From the NCBI GenBank assembly GCA_944388865.1, contig CALXKM010000022.1, forward strand, positions 1 through 44,507: a stretch of 44,507 nt of DNA, in the 5' to 3' direction. Positions within the stretch are counted from its first letter, which is position 1. Every line of letters begins with the position of its first letter. The position numbers and the translations under genes are program-made. Positions 14,693 through 22,907 of this stretch are shown in pieces. Source of the stretch: an uncultured Duodenibacillus sp. Lineage in GTDB: Bacteria > Pseudomonadota > Gammaproteobacteria > Burkholderiales > Burkholderiaceae_F. The notes under the pieces are model-generated. The model was not told where the DNA came from, made no database searches, and was given only the letters and a program-made list of their open reading frames with translations.

Positions 14693-17119
14693 ATGAGACA
14701 ATTGCGCACTTCCTTTAAAAAGATTCAGTCGCGGCAGAAAGCAATTGAATTGTGGACGCTTCGTCTGTTCGTCAATGCCGAAATCTGGCAGGACTACCCA
14801 ACCCACAACTTCTTTGACTGCGACTCTCTGATGTGCTTTTCATGGATGAAGGACTTCAGACGAGAACTCAATCGTCTGGCGACCCTTTATCTCAATGAAA
14901 AGTTTTTCAAGTCGGGAAAGCTTGCCCACGCGCTTTTAAAGCTCAATGAGGATGAGCTCGAAGCCTTCGACGACATCGATGAGCTCCTTTCAAGCAGCAA
15001 ACGCAGCTTGCAGGCGCTGGCAAAAAAATTGGAGCTGAACAAAGACTCGAGCATTAAGGACATCGTCATCGATTGCAACGATCGCCTGCCTCTGGTACTT
15101 GAAAGCTTTAGCGACGAAGAACTCGACGAGATCGGCATGCTCATAGACATCGATACGAAGTCGCGCTCTTCTTGCACTGCAGGTGAATACTGGAAGCAGC
15201 TGCTTGAGTCTTCTGCCGTCAGAAAAAACGTCGGCAGCAACGGCACCTTTTCGCTTAAGGCTGCGCTTGAAAAAATGGCCAAAGTCCCCTATGACCTTCT
15301 TGCAAATGACGAAGGCGCCTTTGGGCAAAACTTAAGCAACATTCAAAATGTCTTCGGGCTCACCAGACTTGAGACCGAAACGCTGGGCTTTCTCATTGCA
15401 GCTTGCTTTAACGAATCGCTCAACAGCGTCGTCAACCAATTCGACTACAGCGTTGAAGGACGCGATCTGTTGGCAGACGTTGCCGCTGCCGCTCTCGAGG
15501 TTGATCGCAGCCTGATGACGCCCATCATCAGCACGGACTCCGTCTTGCACCACACCGGGCTTGTCTGCTTTCCTGACGTCAATGAAAATGAATTCGAGCC
15601 CTATGTGCGTTTCCTTGACCGCTCCAAGTTCTGCACTCTTCTTTCGAGCCGCATCTCGCTTAAGCACTTGTTCTCCTCGACCATTGCCGAAAGTCCGGCC
15701 GGAGAGCTCAAGCTTGAAGACTATGCGCACATCCCCGCCGTCGAGCGCGTGCTCATTCCCTATGTGAAAAAAGCGCTTGCCACCTCCCGGCGCGGCGTCA
15801 ACATTCTTCTTTACGGCATGCCCGGCACGGGCAAAACGCAGCTTGCGCGCCTTGTGGCCGCACACACCGGCGCAAAGCTCTACGACATCGTTCCTGAAAG
15901 CGACAGAAGACTGCAGCGCTGGAAGACGGCCAACGCCTTTTTGGAGCACAGCACCGGCACGATTCTTGCCATTGACGAGGCCGAAGACGTCTTCAACGAA
16001 GGCACCGACAGCGACGACGGCAAGGTGATTCGGCGCAACAAAGCCGAACTCAACGCGCTTTTGGAAAAAAGTTCCGTGCCGAGCTTTTGGATCACGAACT
16101 CGATCGGCGCCATCGACCCGGCCATGATCCGCCGCTTTGATCTTGTTTTCGAAATTCCGGCTCCGGACGCCAAAGGCCGTCGCAAAATCATCGACTCAGC
16201 CTTCGATGGCTCCATCACGAGCAACACGCGCGAGCGTCTGGTGCTGACGCCTCGGCTGGCGCCCGCCGTGGTGCGGCGCACGGCCTCTGTTGCTCAAGCC
16301 GTCGGCTTTGCGCAGGGCGCCATCAGCGAAGACGAAGTCGTCTCGATGATTGACGAAGTGCTGCGCGCGCAGGACTACGGACATGTTGCGGGCGCCGCAA
16401 GCGTGCTTCCTGCCTGCTACGATCCGCGCTTTGTCAACTGCGACCTTGATCTAGCCGCATTGCCCGCAGGCATCCGTCAGGCCTCCGGAGCCAAGCTTTG
16501 TCTCTACGGACCTCCCGGCACCGGCAAGTCTGCTTACTCCGCCTGGATTGCAAGAGAACTCAACCGGCCGCTGGTGCGCCGCACGGTTGCCGAAATGACA
16601 AGCTGCTACGTGGGCGAAACCGAAAAGCTCATCGCTGAAGCCTTCCGTGAAGCCAAGCGTCAGGGCGCCGTCCTCTTGATTGACGAAGCCGACTCTTTTT
16701 TGCGCGACCGCAAGCTCTCGCGCGCCTCGTGGGAAACCACACAGGTCAACGAAATGCTCGCGCAGCTTGAAAACTTTTCGGGCTTTTTCATCGCCACCAC
16801 GAATCTTCTCGATTCGCTTGATGCGGCCTCGCTCAGACGCTTTGACCTCAAGGCCAAATTCGACTTCTTAAAGCCCTCTCAGGCTCTTGGCCTTGCCCAA
16901 AAGCACCTCGAAGAGTTCGGGCTCTCTCTAGAGGAATCCGCACGCGATATCATCGCCCGCCAAACGCAGCTCACACCGGGCGACTTTGCCGCCGTCGTGC
17001 GTCAAAGCGCATTTCGTCCGCTTGCAGACAGCCTCGATTTTGCCCAGCGCCTGACCCTTGAAGCTGCCGTCAATGATCCTGATCAGCGAGCGCAGAAAAA
17101 TCCGATGGGCTTTGCCTGA
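14693..17119 (+). CDS. Tandem AAA+ ATPase, function unknown
   Basis: The protein is 808 residues. The N-terminal 340 or so residues are helical, acidic and unrecognised. Two AAA+ modules follow. The first has Walker A GMPGTGKT (375-382), Walker B ILAIDEAED (424-432) and an IDPAMIRRFD arginine region. The second has Walker A GPPGTGKS (606-613), Walker B VLLIDEAD (660-667) and LDAASLRRFD. Both sites look intact, unlike many two-ring AAA proteins with one dead site. The organisation is like SpoVK/CDC48-type remodelling ATPases, but no ClpP-binding, membrane or zinc segment is visible. It is a single-gene unit between a long AT-rich gap and a strong terminator. Role unknown. Confidence 0.8.
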   Translation: MRQLRTSFKKIQSRQKAIELWTLRLFVNAEIWQDYPTHNFFDCDSLMCFSWMKDFRRELNRLATLYLNEKFFKSGKLAHALLKLNEDELEAFDDIDELLSSSKRSLQALAKKLELNKDSSIKDIVIDCNDRLPLVLESFSDEELDEIGMLIDIDTKSRSSCTAGEYWKQLLESSAVRKNVGSNGTFSLKAALEKMAKVPYDLLANDEGAFGQNLSNIQNVFGLTRLETETLGFLIAACFNESLNSVVNQFDYSVEGRDLLADVAAAALEVDRSLMTPIISTDSVLHHTGLVCFPDVNENEFEPYVRFLDRSKFCTLLSSRISLKHLFSSTIAESPAGELKLEDYAHIPAVERVLIPYVKKALATSRRGVNILLYGMPGTGKTQLARLVAAHTGAKLYDIVPESDRRLQRWKTANAFLEHSTGTILAIDEAEDVFNEGTDSDDGKVIRRNKAELNALLEKSSVPSFWITNSIGAIDPAMIRRFDLVFEIPAPDAKGRRKIIDSAFDGSITSNTRERLVLTPRLAPAVVRRTASVAQAVGFAQGAISEDEVVSMIDEVLRAQDYGHVAGAASVLPACYDPRFVNCDLDLAALPAGIRQASGAKLCLYGPPGTGKSAYSAWIARELNRPLVRRTVAEMTSCYVGETEKLIAEAFREAKRQGAVLLIDEADSFLRDRKLSRASWETTQVNEMLAQLENFSGFFIATTNLLDSLDAASLRRFDLKAKFDFLKPSQALGLAQKHLEEFGLSLEESARDIIARQTQLTPGDFAAVVRQSAFRPLADSLDFAQRLTLEAAVNDPDQRAQKNPMGFA

Positions 17120-17143
17120 GCTCAAGCCTCAACGGCTTTCACG

Positions 17144-17187
17144 AAAAAAGTCCGCGCAGATGCCTGTTTGTCTGCTCGGACTTTTTT
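17144..17187. terminator. Bidirectional intrinsic terminator
   Basis: AAAAAAGTCCG pairs with CGGACTTTTTT, and the inner GCAGA pairs with TCTGC. T-runs occur on both strands. It separates the convergent AAA+ and PPK2 genes. Confidence 0.85.
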
Positions 17188-17243
17188 CGCTCGAATAAAG
17201 CCGCTCACGCGGGCGATTTGCATGCGGAGCGCTTTTTGTCGTC

Positions 17244-18335
17244 TTATCTGTACCTGCGCAAATATTCGTTGACGCTTTTCACAATGCGGCCGTCAATCTG
17301 GCCGATTGCTTCGACATCCTTACCTTCATAGTCAATGCCGCTTAAGACAATGCGCATGGCGTTGAGACGCGCTCGGCGCTTGTCGTCGCTTCGAATGATG
17401 GTCCAGGGAGCCGTGGGAGACTCAGTAAAGCGAAACATGTGGTCAATGGCTTCCGTGTAGTTGTCCCACAAATCAAGTGAAGCAATGTCCACGGGCGAGA
17501 GCTTCCAGCGGCGAATCGGATCAACGCGGCGCTGCTTGAAGCGTCGCTTTTGCTCCTTGCGGCTTACGTCAAGCCAGAGTTTGACAAGATAAATGCCGCT
17601 GTCGACGAGGCAGCGTTCAAAAAAGGGCACCTCGCCCAAAAACTGCTGAGTCTGCTCGGGCGTGCAGAAGCCCATCACTGGTTCGACCACAGCGCGGTTG
17701 TACCAGGAACGGTCAAAAAGCACGATTTCGCCAGGGCTTGGAAGGTGCGCGACATAGCGCTGAAAATACCACTGCCCCTTTTCCTGATCGGTGGGCTTAG
17801 GCAAAGCCACGGTGCGCGCGCTTCGAGGATTGAGATTTTCCGTGATGCGAGACAACGTGCCGCCTTTGCCTGCTGCATCGCGCCCTTCAAAAATGATCAC
17901 GACCTTCTGCTTGTTTTCAAGCACATGGCGCTGCAGCTTCAAAAGTTCCACTTGCAGATTAAAGAGCTCGTCTTCATAGAGCTTTTCATCGTATTCATGG
18001 ATGTACGGATAGCCGCCCTTGTCGGCATCCTCGGCAAGGTCGTTGATGTGCTCGAGATTGCGCCGCTTGGCGGCCTTGCTCTTGACGACTTCGCGCTCAA
18101 TGAAGTCGTGCAGCAGTTTGGTGCGCGACTCCTTGTGCAGAAACTCCATGAATTTGACTGTGAATTCTTCGCTGTCGGCAGCCTCAATGCCAAGCGAGGG
18201 CGCGCGCTTGAGAAGATCCTTGAGCGCGGCAATAGCGTCGCCCTTCGGGTCGACCAAGGCAACATCATCAAAGACGCTTTCGAGCTTATTCTCAGCGTTC
18301 TGGGCAGTCTTGGATTCTTTTGATTCCTTGGGCAT
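17244..18335 (-). CDS. ppk2: Polyphosphate kinase 2
   Basis: This 363-residue cytoplasmic enzyme transfers phosphate between polyphosphate and nucleotides. Walker A is GRDAAGKGG (151-159), and the Walker B-like DRSWYNRAVVEPVMGF starts near 208. The lid region has LWLDVSRKEQKRRFKQR and the family block DPIRRWKLSPVD. One kinase domain follows an N-terminal helical extension of about 100 residues. The start MPKESKESK is chosen for GGAG upstream. Class I members favour nucleoside diphosphates, but the class cannot be fixed here. No ppk1 or ppx is in the window. Confidence 0.93.
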   Translation of the reverse strand: MPKESKESKTAQNAENKLESVFDDVALVDPKGDAIAALKDLLKRAPSLGIEAADSEEFTVKFMEFLHKESRTKLLHDFIEREVVKSKAAKRRNLEHINDLAEDADKGGYPYIHEYDEKLYEDELFNLQVELLKLQRHVLENKQKVVIIFEGRDAAGKGGTLSRITENLNPRSARTVALPKPTDQEKGQWYFQRYVAHLPSPGEIVLFDRSWYNRAVVEPVMGFCTPEQTQQFLGEVPFFERCLVDSGIYLVKLWLDVSRKEQKRRFKQRRVDPIRRWKLSPVDIASLDLWDNYTEAIDHMFRFTESPTAPWTIIRSDDKRRARLNAMRIVLSGIDYEGKDVEAIGQIDGRIVKSVNEYLRRYR

Positions 18336-18610
18336 TGTGTCTGTTTCTCCGTATGGCTTGAGTGTATGCACGAGACTCTCTGTCCGAGTCCCGCTCCATG
18401 CGTTGGGTTTTGCTCTGTCTCGAGGCTCTCAAAAAGAACCGTCAGGCCGCTTTCGCAAGCGCTTCAGTTTTGCGCGCATATCGTTAGATGACATCATGCT
18501 TTGCGCTCGCTGTCAATACCCCGAATTGATATTTTTTCGCCTCAAAAACTTTTGCCGCCCTTCCCGTGAGATGCTGACTTTGGCCAAAACAAAACGAGCT
18601 CGAAAAAAGT

Positions 18611-19420
18611 TCAGTTGAAATAGTCCTGCACTTTGTCAGAAATCGTTGCCTTATCAGCAATTTTCTTGCCAAGCGGCCGATGACTGTTGTTGATCCTTAG
18701 CCACTTCTGTCGCGTAAACACAGGCCAATCAATGCGAATTGAGATTTGCCCGCTATCGCGCAGCTTGGCGATTTCTATGGATGGAATCGACTTGGTTGCC
18801 CACTTTGAGCTCATGTTGGGCGGAACATAGACAGCTATCGTATTTTTTGAAGTTTTTTTCTGATCAGTGTTGGGTTTGAGCTGAAAGTGCTCAAGAGGCA
18901 GATGCCTTTCGAGCTGGTGCTTTTCCCAAAGCTTGAGATTGGGCGAGTTGATCACCACGCCGCTGATGCGGCCGGACTCTTCGTCTATGCTCAAGCGCAC
19001 CTCGCCGGAAAGAGGAAAATTAATGTTGTCGGCAGGCTGCATTTTGCTTGTCGTCAGGTCAAGCTTGGGATATGCCAAGGCAGCCTCTTCCATGGTGGTT
19101 TTTCCCACCACGATTTTTCCGAGCTTAAAACCATTTAAAGCCTGACTGCGAAGCGCGCGAAGATTGTCAAGAATTTCTTTTCCCTGCAACGACAGCTGCA
19201 CGCTGCGAAGCGTCGGATCATCCGGATCAAGAAGTTCCGGCAAGGTTTTGGGAGCAGGCGCCGACAGAGCAGACGAATTAGTCTCCTTTTCCTTATTCTC
19301 GCCGCTCTCTAAGGCGCACTGCATCAGCAAGATGACGAGCACAATGCCGGCACCCAGAAACTTGGCGAACTTCCAGAACAACTCAAAAATGCTTCCGAGA
19401 ATATCTATTTTGACGGACAT
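18611..19420 (-). CDS. Membrane-anchored protein of unknown function
   Basis: The protein is 269 residues. A single hydrophobic segment near the N-terminus (FLGAGIVLVILLMQCAL, about residues 21-37) would anchor it with the rest outside the cytoplasm. A Ser/Pro/Glu-rich linker follows, then a domain with LGKIVVGKTTMEEAALAYPKLDL and a beta-rich stretch (EVRLSIDEESGRISGVVINSP). The latter pattern resembles small beta-fold periplasmic domains, but I cannot name a family. It lies between PPK2 and an exported MBL protein on the same strand, with gaps that suggest its own promoter. Confidence 0.65.
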   Translation of the reverse strand: MSVKIDILGSIFELFWKFAKFLGAGIVLVILLMQCALESGENKEKETNSSALSAPAPKTLPELLDPDDPTLRSVQLSLQGKEILDNLRALRSQALNGFKLGKIVVGKTTMEEAALAYPKLDLTTSKMQPADNINFPLSGEVRLSIDEESGRISGVVINSPNLKLWEKHQLERHLPLEHFQLKPNTDQKKTSKNTIAVYVPPNMSSKWATKSIPSIEIAKLRDSGQISIRIDWPVFTRQKWLRINNSHRPLGKKIADKATISDKVQDYFN

Positions 19421-19542
19421 TGCCTTGGCACTTGCACGCGTGGTTGAGCAGCGCGGCGCAAGCCGCAGCCGCGAGAGGATGCAGACAAGTTTAACGTGCC
19501 GCTGCTTCGAATCGAGAGCTTTTTGTCAGAACGCCGTTTGGC

Positions 19543-20475
19543 TTACTGTGAAAATTTATAGCCGCCATCGGCAGATTTGACGATTGTTCCCACTTGCTCA
19601 AAATGCATGCCGCCCACGATGCGCTTTGATTGGCTCATTTCCTTGAGCACAGCCTCGCGTGTTGCCGCCGCCTCCTGAGGATTGCCGTCATAGTTGTTGC
19701 TGTAGTCAGTCCAACGCATTTGTATCGGCGTCACGTGCATCAAATCGCCGACAATCGTCATGCCGACCCCGTCGGAATCAATGTCATAGAGCGTATGACC
19801 CGGAGTGTGGCCAAAAGCGGCTTTTGCCGTAATTCCTTTGAGCACCTCTTGTCCATATCTAAAGAGCTCAATTCTGCCTTCGTAAGCCTTAGCGACTCTG
19901 CGGGCAAGTTCATTTTTTTGCGTCTTTCGCTCTGCTCCCTTCATCCACGCATCAAATTCCTTCTTGGCCACGCGCAGCACAGCCCTGGGATAGGTCGCCA
20001 TGCCGTTGGTCAACAAGCCCGAGATGTGGTCAGAATCCATGTGCGTCAGAAAAATGTCAGTGACGGCATCGCGCTGCACGCCAAGCTTGGCAAGAAGCTC
20101 AAGCGTATTTCCGTTGCGGCCGGAACTTTTTCCCCAACCCGCATCAAACAGAATTTTGCGGTCTGCGCTTTGGAGAAAATACGTTTTGACAACGCCCGCA
20201 AATTCTCCCTCGGGCATCAGAGCCAGACATTGCGGCTTCTGATCAATGTTTTCAAACAAAGTCTTCGAAAAAATCTGCTTGCTGTCGATAAAGGAATAAA
20301 CGACGAGACTGCCAATTTTGATTTTCTGCATGAAAGAGTCCGCCTGCGCCGCAGTCTGTGCAGACTGCGGCAAAGTCTGCTGAGCCCAAGCCGCCTCTGC
20401 GCCCAATGCAGCAAAGGCGCAGCAGCAGCCGGAAACAAGCATTCGTAGGTTGAATTTACAAATTGCCTTCTTCAT
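19543..20475 (-). CDS. Exported metallo-beta-lactamase-fold hydrolase
   Basis: This 310-residue protein has a signal peptide ending around AEAAWA-QQ. The metal site is visible as LTHMDSDH (a variant of HxHxDH with Asp in the second position), GHTPGHT, the bridging Asp of IVGDLMHV and the late His of GGMHFEQVG. This layout is found in lactonase and organophosphate-hydrolase-like members. The Asp replacement may change the metal occupancy. The start MKKAICK is supported by GAGGGG five bases upstream; the TTG four codons earlier is not. The substrate is unknown, and the fold also includes beta-lactamases, so no resistance role is claimed. Confidence 0.85.
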   Translation of the reverse strand: MKKAICKFNLRMLVSGCCCAFAALGAEAAWAQQTLPQSAQTAAQADSFMQKIKIGSLVVYSFIDSKQIFSKTLFENIDQKPQCLALMPEGEFAGVVKTYFLQSADRKILFDAGWGKSSGRNGNTLELLAKLGVQRDAVTDIFLTHMDSDHISGLLTNGMATYPRAVLRVAKKEFDAWMKGAERKTQKNELARRVAKAYEGRIELFRYGQEVLKGITAKAAFGHTPGHTLYDIDSDGVGMTIVGDLMHVTPIQMRWTDYSNNYDGNPQEAAATREAVLKEMSQSKRIVGGMHFEQVGTIVKSADGGYKFSQ

Positions 20476-20815
20476 GATACCCCTCAATAAATGAGCAAGC
20501 TCGCTTGCCTCGTGTACATAAGATCAGCCGTGCATCCATGCACCTGGCCTACGCGAGTCAGACGCCAGTCATTTGCTTGAGTCTGAACAAGTTTTGCATC
20601 CCGAAGCACGTACGAATCGCAAAAACGACTGCTTCTGCCGTCAGCATGAATGCTGAAATAGATCTTCTGTTCCTGCGACAATGCGCAACGTTCTCAAAGA
20701 CGCTTTTGCTGGGCAAAGGTCCAAGAGAAACAAAAAATCTTTTGACGATTTGACAGCAGAAGACTTTTACCGGAAGATCAACTTGCCTGTTGCAAAACTT
20801 TTTTGAGGAAACATC
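20476..20815. other. Divergent intergenic region, 340 bases
   Basis: It separates the MBL gene (minus) from the first lipoprotein gene (plus). TTGAGGAAACATC just before the lipoprotein ATG is its ribosome-binding site. No other gene, repeat or convincing promoter pair is visible. Minus-strand frames here are extensions of the reverse frame of the lipoprotein gene. Confidence 0.45.
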
Positions 20816-21247
20816 ATGAGAATCACCACTGGCCTGACGCTGCTTGCCGCTTGTGCTGCTTTTCTGACCGGGTGCGCCAACGTCAGCTCCGGCCGCATCG
20901 TTACGGATTTGAACGAAAAGCCGACGCACATCTGCATCGTTAAAAATCCAAAGGTACGCATCAACGCTGCCTTGCCATCGCTTAAGGCCGCTTTGAATCG
21001 CCGCGGCATTCAATCGACGGTTGTTGACGATGCCTCTCAGTGTCCGTGCGAGTACCGCATGAACTACACCATGCGCAAGTCTTGGGACCTCACGACCTAT
21101 CTGGGATCCGTCGACTTGTCGCTTTATAAGGCTCAGACGCTTGTTTCTACTGCAAAATACGAAGCGGGCAGCATGACGCTTACCAAGTGGGGAAAAACCG
21201 AAGACAGAATTGACGAAACAGTGGGCAAACTGTTGGGAGAGCCTTAA
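20816..21247 (+). CDS. Sbal_3080-type lipoprotein, copy 1
   Basis: This 143-residue lipoprotein has signal peptide MRITTGLTLLAACAAFLTGC and Cys20 in the lipobox LTGC. The mature part has ICIVKNPKVRINAALPSLKAALNRRG, then a Cys-Pro-Cys pair (QCPCEYRMNYTMRKSWDLTTYLGSVDLSLY) and ends LTKWGKTEDRIDETVGKLLGE. This matches my memory of the Sbal_3080 lipoprotein family, whose function is not known. The next gene is a clear paralogue in the same orientation, so a tandem duplication occurred. GAGG precedes the ATG. Confidence 0.8.
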   Translation: MRITTGLTLLAACAAFLTGCANVSSGRIVTDLNEKPTHICIVKNPKVRINAALPSLKAALNRRGIQSTVVDDASQCPCEYRMNYTMRKSWDLTTYLGSVDLSLYKAQTLVSTAKYEAGSMTLTKWGKTEDRIDETVGKLLGEP

Positions 21248-21402
21248 GGATTTCAATCTGTGCAAGTCCTCTCAAAACAAATCAGCCTCCGTACTCGGAC
21301 TCTGGCTGAGTCATTGGGCTTGTCCGCATCTGCACAAACCGCGCCGCGCAAGCTGAGTCTTGGCTCTTGCGCGGCGACTCCAAGCATGCGGGGAGACTTT
21401 TC

Positions 21403-21831
21403 GTGCGAATTCTTTGCATGACGCTTTTTGCTGCATCGACTGCGCTTATAGCCGGCTGCGCCAATGTCACATCCGGCCATCGCGTCGTGCACATGAAGGA
21501 AAAACCCGCTCAAATTTGCATCGTAAAAAACCCGAAGGTGCGCATTTCAGCAGCACTGCCTGCGCTGAAGTCGGCTCTAAGCCGTCGAGGCATTCGACCG
21601 ATCGTGGCTGCCAATCCCGCCAAATGTCCCTGCGACTACCGCCTCAACTACACCATGCGTCGCTCCTGGAGCTACACGACCTATCTGGGTTCAATTGACC
21701 TTTCTCTATACAAAAAGCGCACGCTCATCTCGAGAGCCAAATACAGAGCCGGCAAACTCACCTTGACCAAATGGGGCCGTACTGCCGAGAGAATTGACAA
21801 GGCCGTGGGAAAGCTCCTTGGAGAATCTTAG
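21403..21831 (+). CDS. Sbal_3080-type lipoprotein, copy 2
   Basis: This 142-residue paralogue of the preceding gene shares ICIVKNPKVRI.AALP.LK.AL.RRGI, CPC.YR.NYTMR.SW, TYLGS.DLSLYK and LTKWG.T..RID..VGKLLGE. The lipobox is LIAGC. The GTG start is chosen because GGGGAG stands nine bases before it. The earlier TTG at 21367 would add 12 residues before the signal peptide. It is more basic than copy 1 (several Lys/Arg replacements), so the pair has diverged. Confidence 0.78.
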   Translation: MRILCMTLFAASTALIAGCANVTSGHRVVHMKEKPAQICIVKNPKVRISAALPALKSALSRRGIRPIVAANPAKCPCDYRLNYTMRRSWSYTTYLGSIDLSLYKKRTLISRAKYRAGKLTLTKWGRTAERIDKAVGKLLGES

Positions 21832-21916
21832 GCCTGAGGCCGTGCAAAATCAGCAAAGACTACCTTTAGCGAAAAAAGCACCTCACGCAGATCAAAACGC
21901 CTTACAGCCAAACGCC

Positions 21917-22381
21917 TCAGTCTTTGCCAAGTCCGTCGACGACATTGAGCCAATTTGCAAATGCTTCATTGGCTTGAGCTTGGCCGCGCAGATCATCAAG
22001 TCGGGCAAAATTTTCGTCGCCGCCAGGAAGCTTCAGCGTCTTTTCAATCTTCACGCTGAAAATCTCAGAAAAAGGTTCTGCCTGCACATACTTCACGCCG
22101 TCCTTTTGCACCAGACGAGCAGTCCTGCCGTCAGCAGTGATGTCGTCGTCAATCTCGACCATCGCGGGATCCTTGCGCGTCTTAAGCCACAGCCACAAAA
22201 AAGGCCACAGCGCAAAGGCAAGCCAAAACGGCGAAGTCAGAATGAAGGAAAAAACGCCGCTGCCGCCTTGCGAATCCTCAAACAAAAAAATAGATCCAAT
22301 GATGCCCCATGCAAGCCAAGCAAGCCACATCGTTTTTGACTTACCTGCGCTGAGACGCTGCTTTCTGCGAATTGTTTTCAT
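21917..22381 (-). CDS. Small membrane protein of unknown function
   Basis: The protein is 154 residues. Two hydrophobic segments (WLAWLAWGIIGSIFLF and SPFWLAFALWPFLWLWL, residues 20-70) form a hairpin, followed by a cytoplasmic tail (VEIDDDITADGRTARLVQKDGVKYVQ). No family is recognised. It starts three bases after the stop of the broken toxin gene, with only a weak GGGCAAAG upstream, so it may be read through from the antitoxin promoter. Its fusion to the toxin's 3' end looks like a deletion or recombination junction. Confidence 0.6.
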   Translation of the reverse strand: MKTIRRKQRLSAGKSKTMWLAWLAWGIIGSIFLFEDSQGGSGVFSFILTSPFWLAFALWPFLWLWLKTRKDPAMVEIDDDITADGRTARLVQKDGVKYVQAEPFSEIFSVKIEKTLKLPGGDENFARLDDLRGQAQANEAFANWLNVVDGLGKD

Positions 22382-22384
22382 TGT

Positions 22385-22567
22385 TTATCTTTGCCCTGCC
22401 GATGTCCCCGCATCAATAGATACGACGTATGTCCGGCTCGCGTTGCGGCGTTCGTTGCCGATGGCTTTTTGGCGCAGCCAACGATTCAAAGAACCCACGC
22501 CACAATCGAATGATTCGAGTTTTGGTTGATCGGCTTCTGTCAATGCCCGTGGAAACAAAAACGACAA
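22385..22567 (-). pseudogene. TacT-like GNAT toxin, truncated after 60 codons
   Basis: The residues FPRALTEADQPKLESFDCGVGSLNRWLRQKAIGNERRNASRTYVVSIDAG match the first third of TacT-type acetyltransferase toxins, which acetylate aminoacyl-tRNA (FxCG..xLdxWL...A..n...gaSRTyVv). Intact members are about 160-180 residues. This one ends at a TAA and the acetyl-CoA-binding R/Q-x-x-G-x-G segment and catalytic Tyr are absent. It follows the antitoxin gene by one base, as a normal TA pair would. The start is probably TTG. Confidence 0.75.
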
Positions 22568-22568
22568 G

Positions 22569-22835
22569 TTACTTCGCCCAAACCGGTTTCATAGACATCA
22601 GCCGTTCACGAGCAGCAATCACTTGTAGGTCGGTTTCCGGAGTTGAGATCTTTTCCAAAAAGGCGTCAAAAGAGTCCGGACCAAGCAGAGTGACTCCGCT
22701 TTCTTCTCGCAGCTCCAAATTAAGGTTTCGAATGGCTTGAATCACCAGTGAAGTTTTGGACTGTCCGGTAGTCTCCACCAACGATTTGAGTAACTGCGCA
22801 TCGAAATCGTTCAATCTGACATTTAGCGTAGACAT
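22569..22835 (-). CDS. DUF1778 (TacA-type) antitoxin
   Basis: This 88-residue protein has an N-terminal ribbon-helix-helix DNA-binding domain (STLNVRLNDFDAQLLKSLVETTGQSKTSLVIQAIRNL) and a C-terminal toxin-neutralising segment (LLGPDSFDAFLEKISTPE), both typical of antitoxins paired with GNAT toxins. The ATG preceded by AAGGAAAG is the start. An earlier ATG at 22859 lies inside the operator palindrome and is rejected. The partner toxin is truncated, so this is an orphan antitoxin that can still bind its operator. Confidence 0.85.
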   Translation of the reverse strand: MSTLNVRLNDFDAQLLKSLVETTGQSKTSLVIQAIRNLNLELREESGVTLLGPDSFDAFLEKISTPETDLQVIAARERLMSMKPVWAK

Positions 22836-22848
22836 ATCTTTCCTTAAT

Positions 22849-22871
22849 GCGTAATGCAAGTTGCATTACGC
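22849..22871. promoter_or_regulatory. Palindromic operator of the antitoxin gene
   Basis: Two exact 11-bp arms, GCGTAATGCAA and TTGCATTACGC, flank one central base and lie 13 bases upstream of the antitoxin start. Ribbon-helix-helix antitoxins repress their own operon by binding such repeats. Position and symmetry fit. Confidence 0.7.
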
Positions 22872-22907
22872 ACTTTAGCGAACATCATAGATCTTCGGCG
22901 CAGTAAT

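Noticed and set aside
17550-18323. 257-codon frame antisense to ppk2
   Set aside because: PPK2 motifs are complete on the minus strand and nothing supports the reverse product.
19630-20448. 272-codon frame antisense to the MBL-fold gene
   Set aside because: It is a shadow of a gene with signal peptide and metal motifs and has no family features.
20558-21265. 235-codon minus-strand frame across the first lipoprotein gene
   Set aside because: It covers the lipoprotein on the opposite strand, lacks domains and is explained as its reverse frame.
22849-22859. ATG at 22859 as antitoxin start
   Set aside because: It lies inside the operator palindrome and lacks a ribosome-binding site, whereas the ATG at 22835 has AAGGAAAG upstream.
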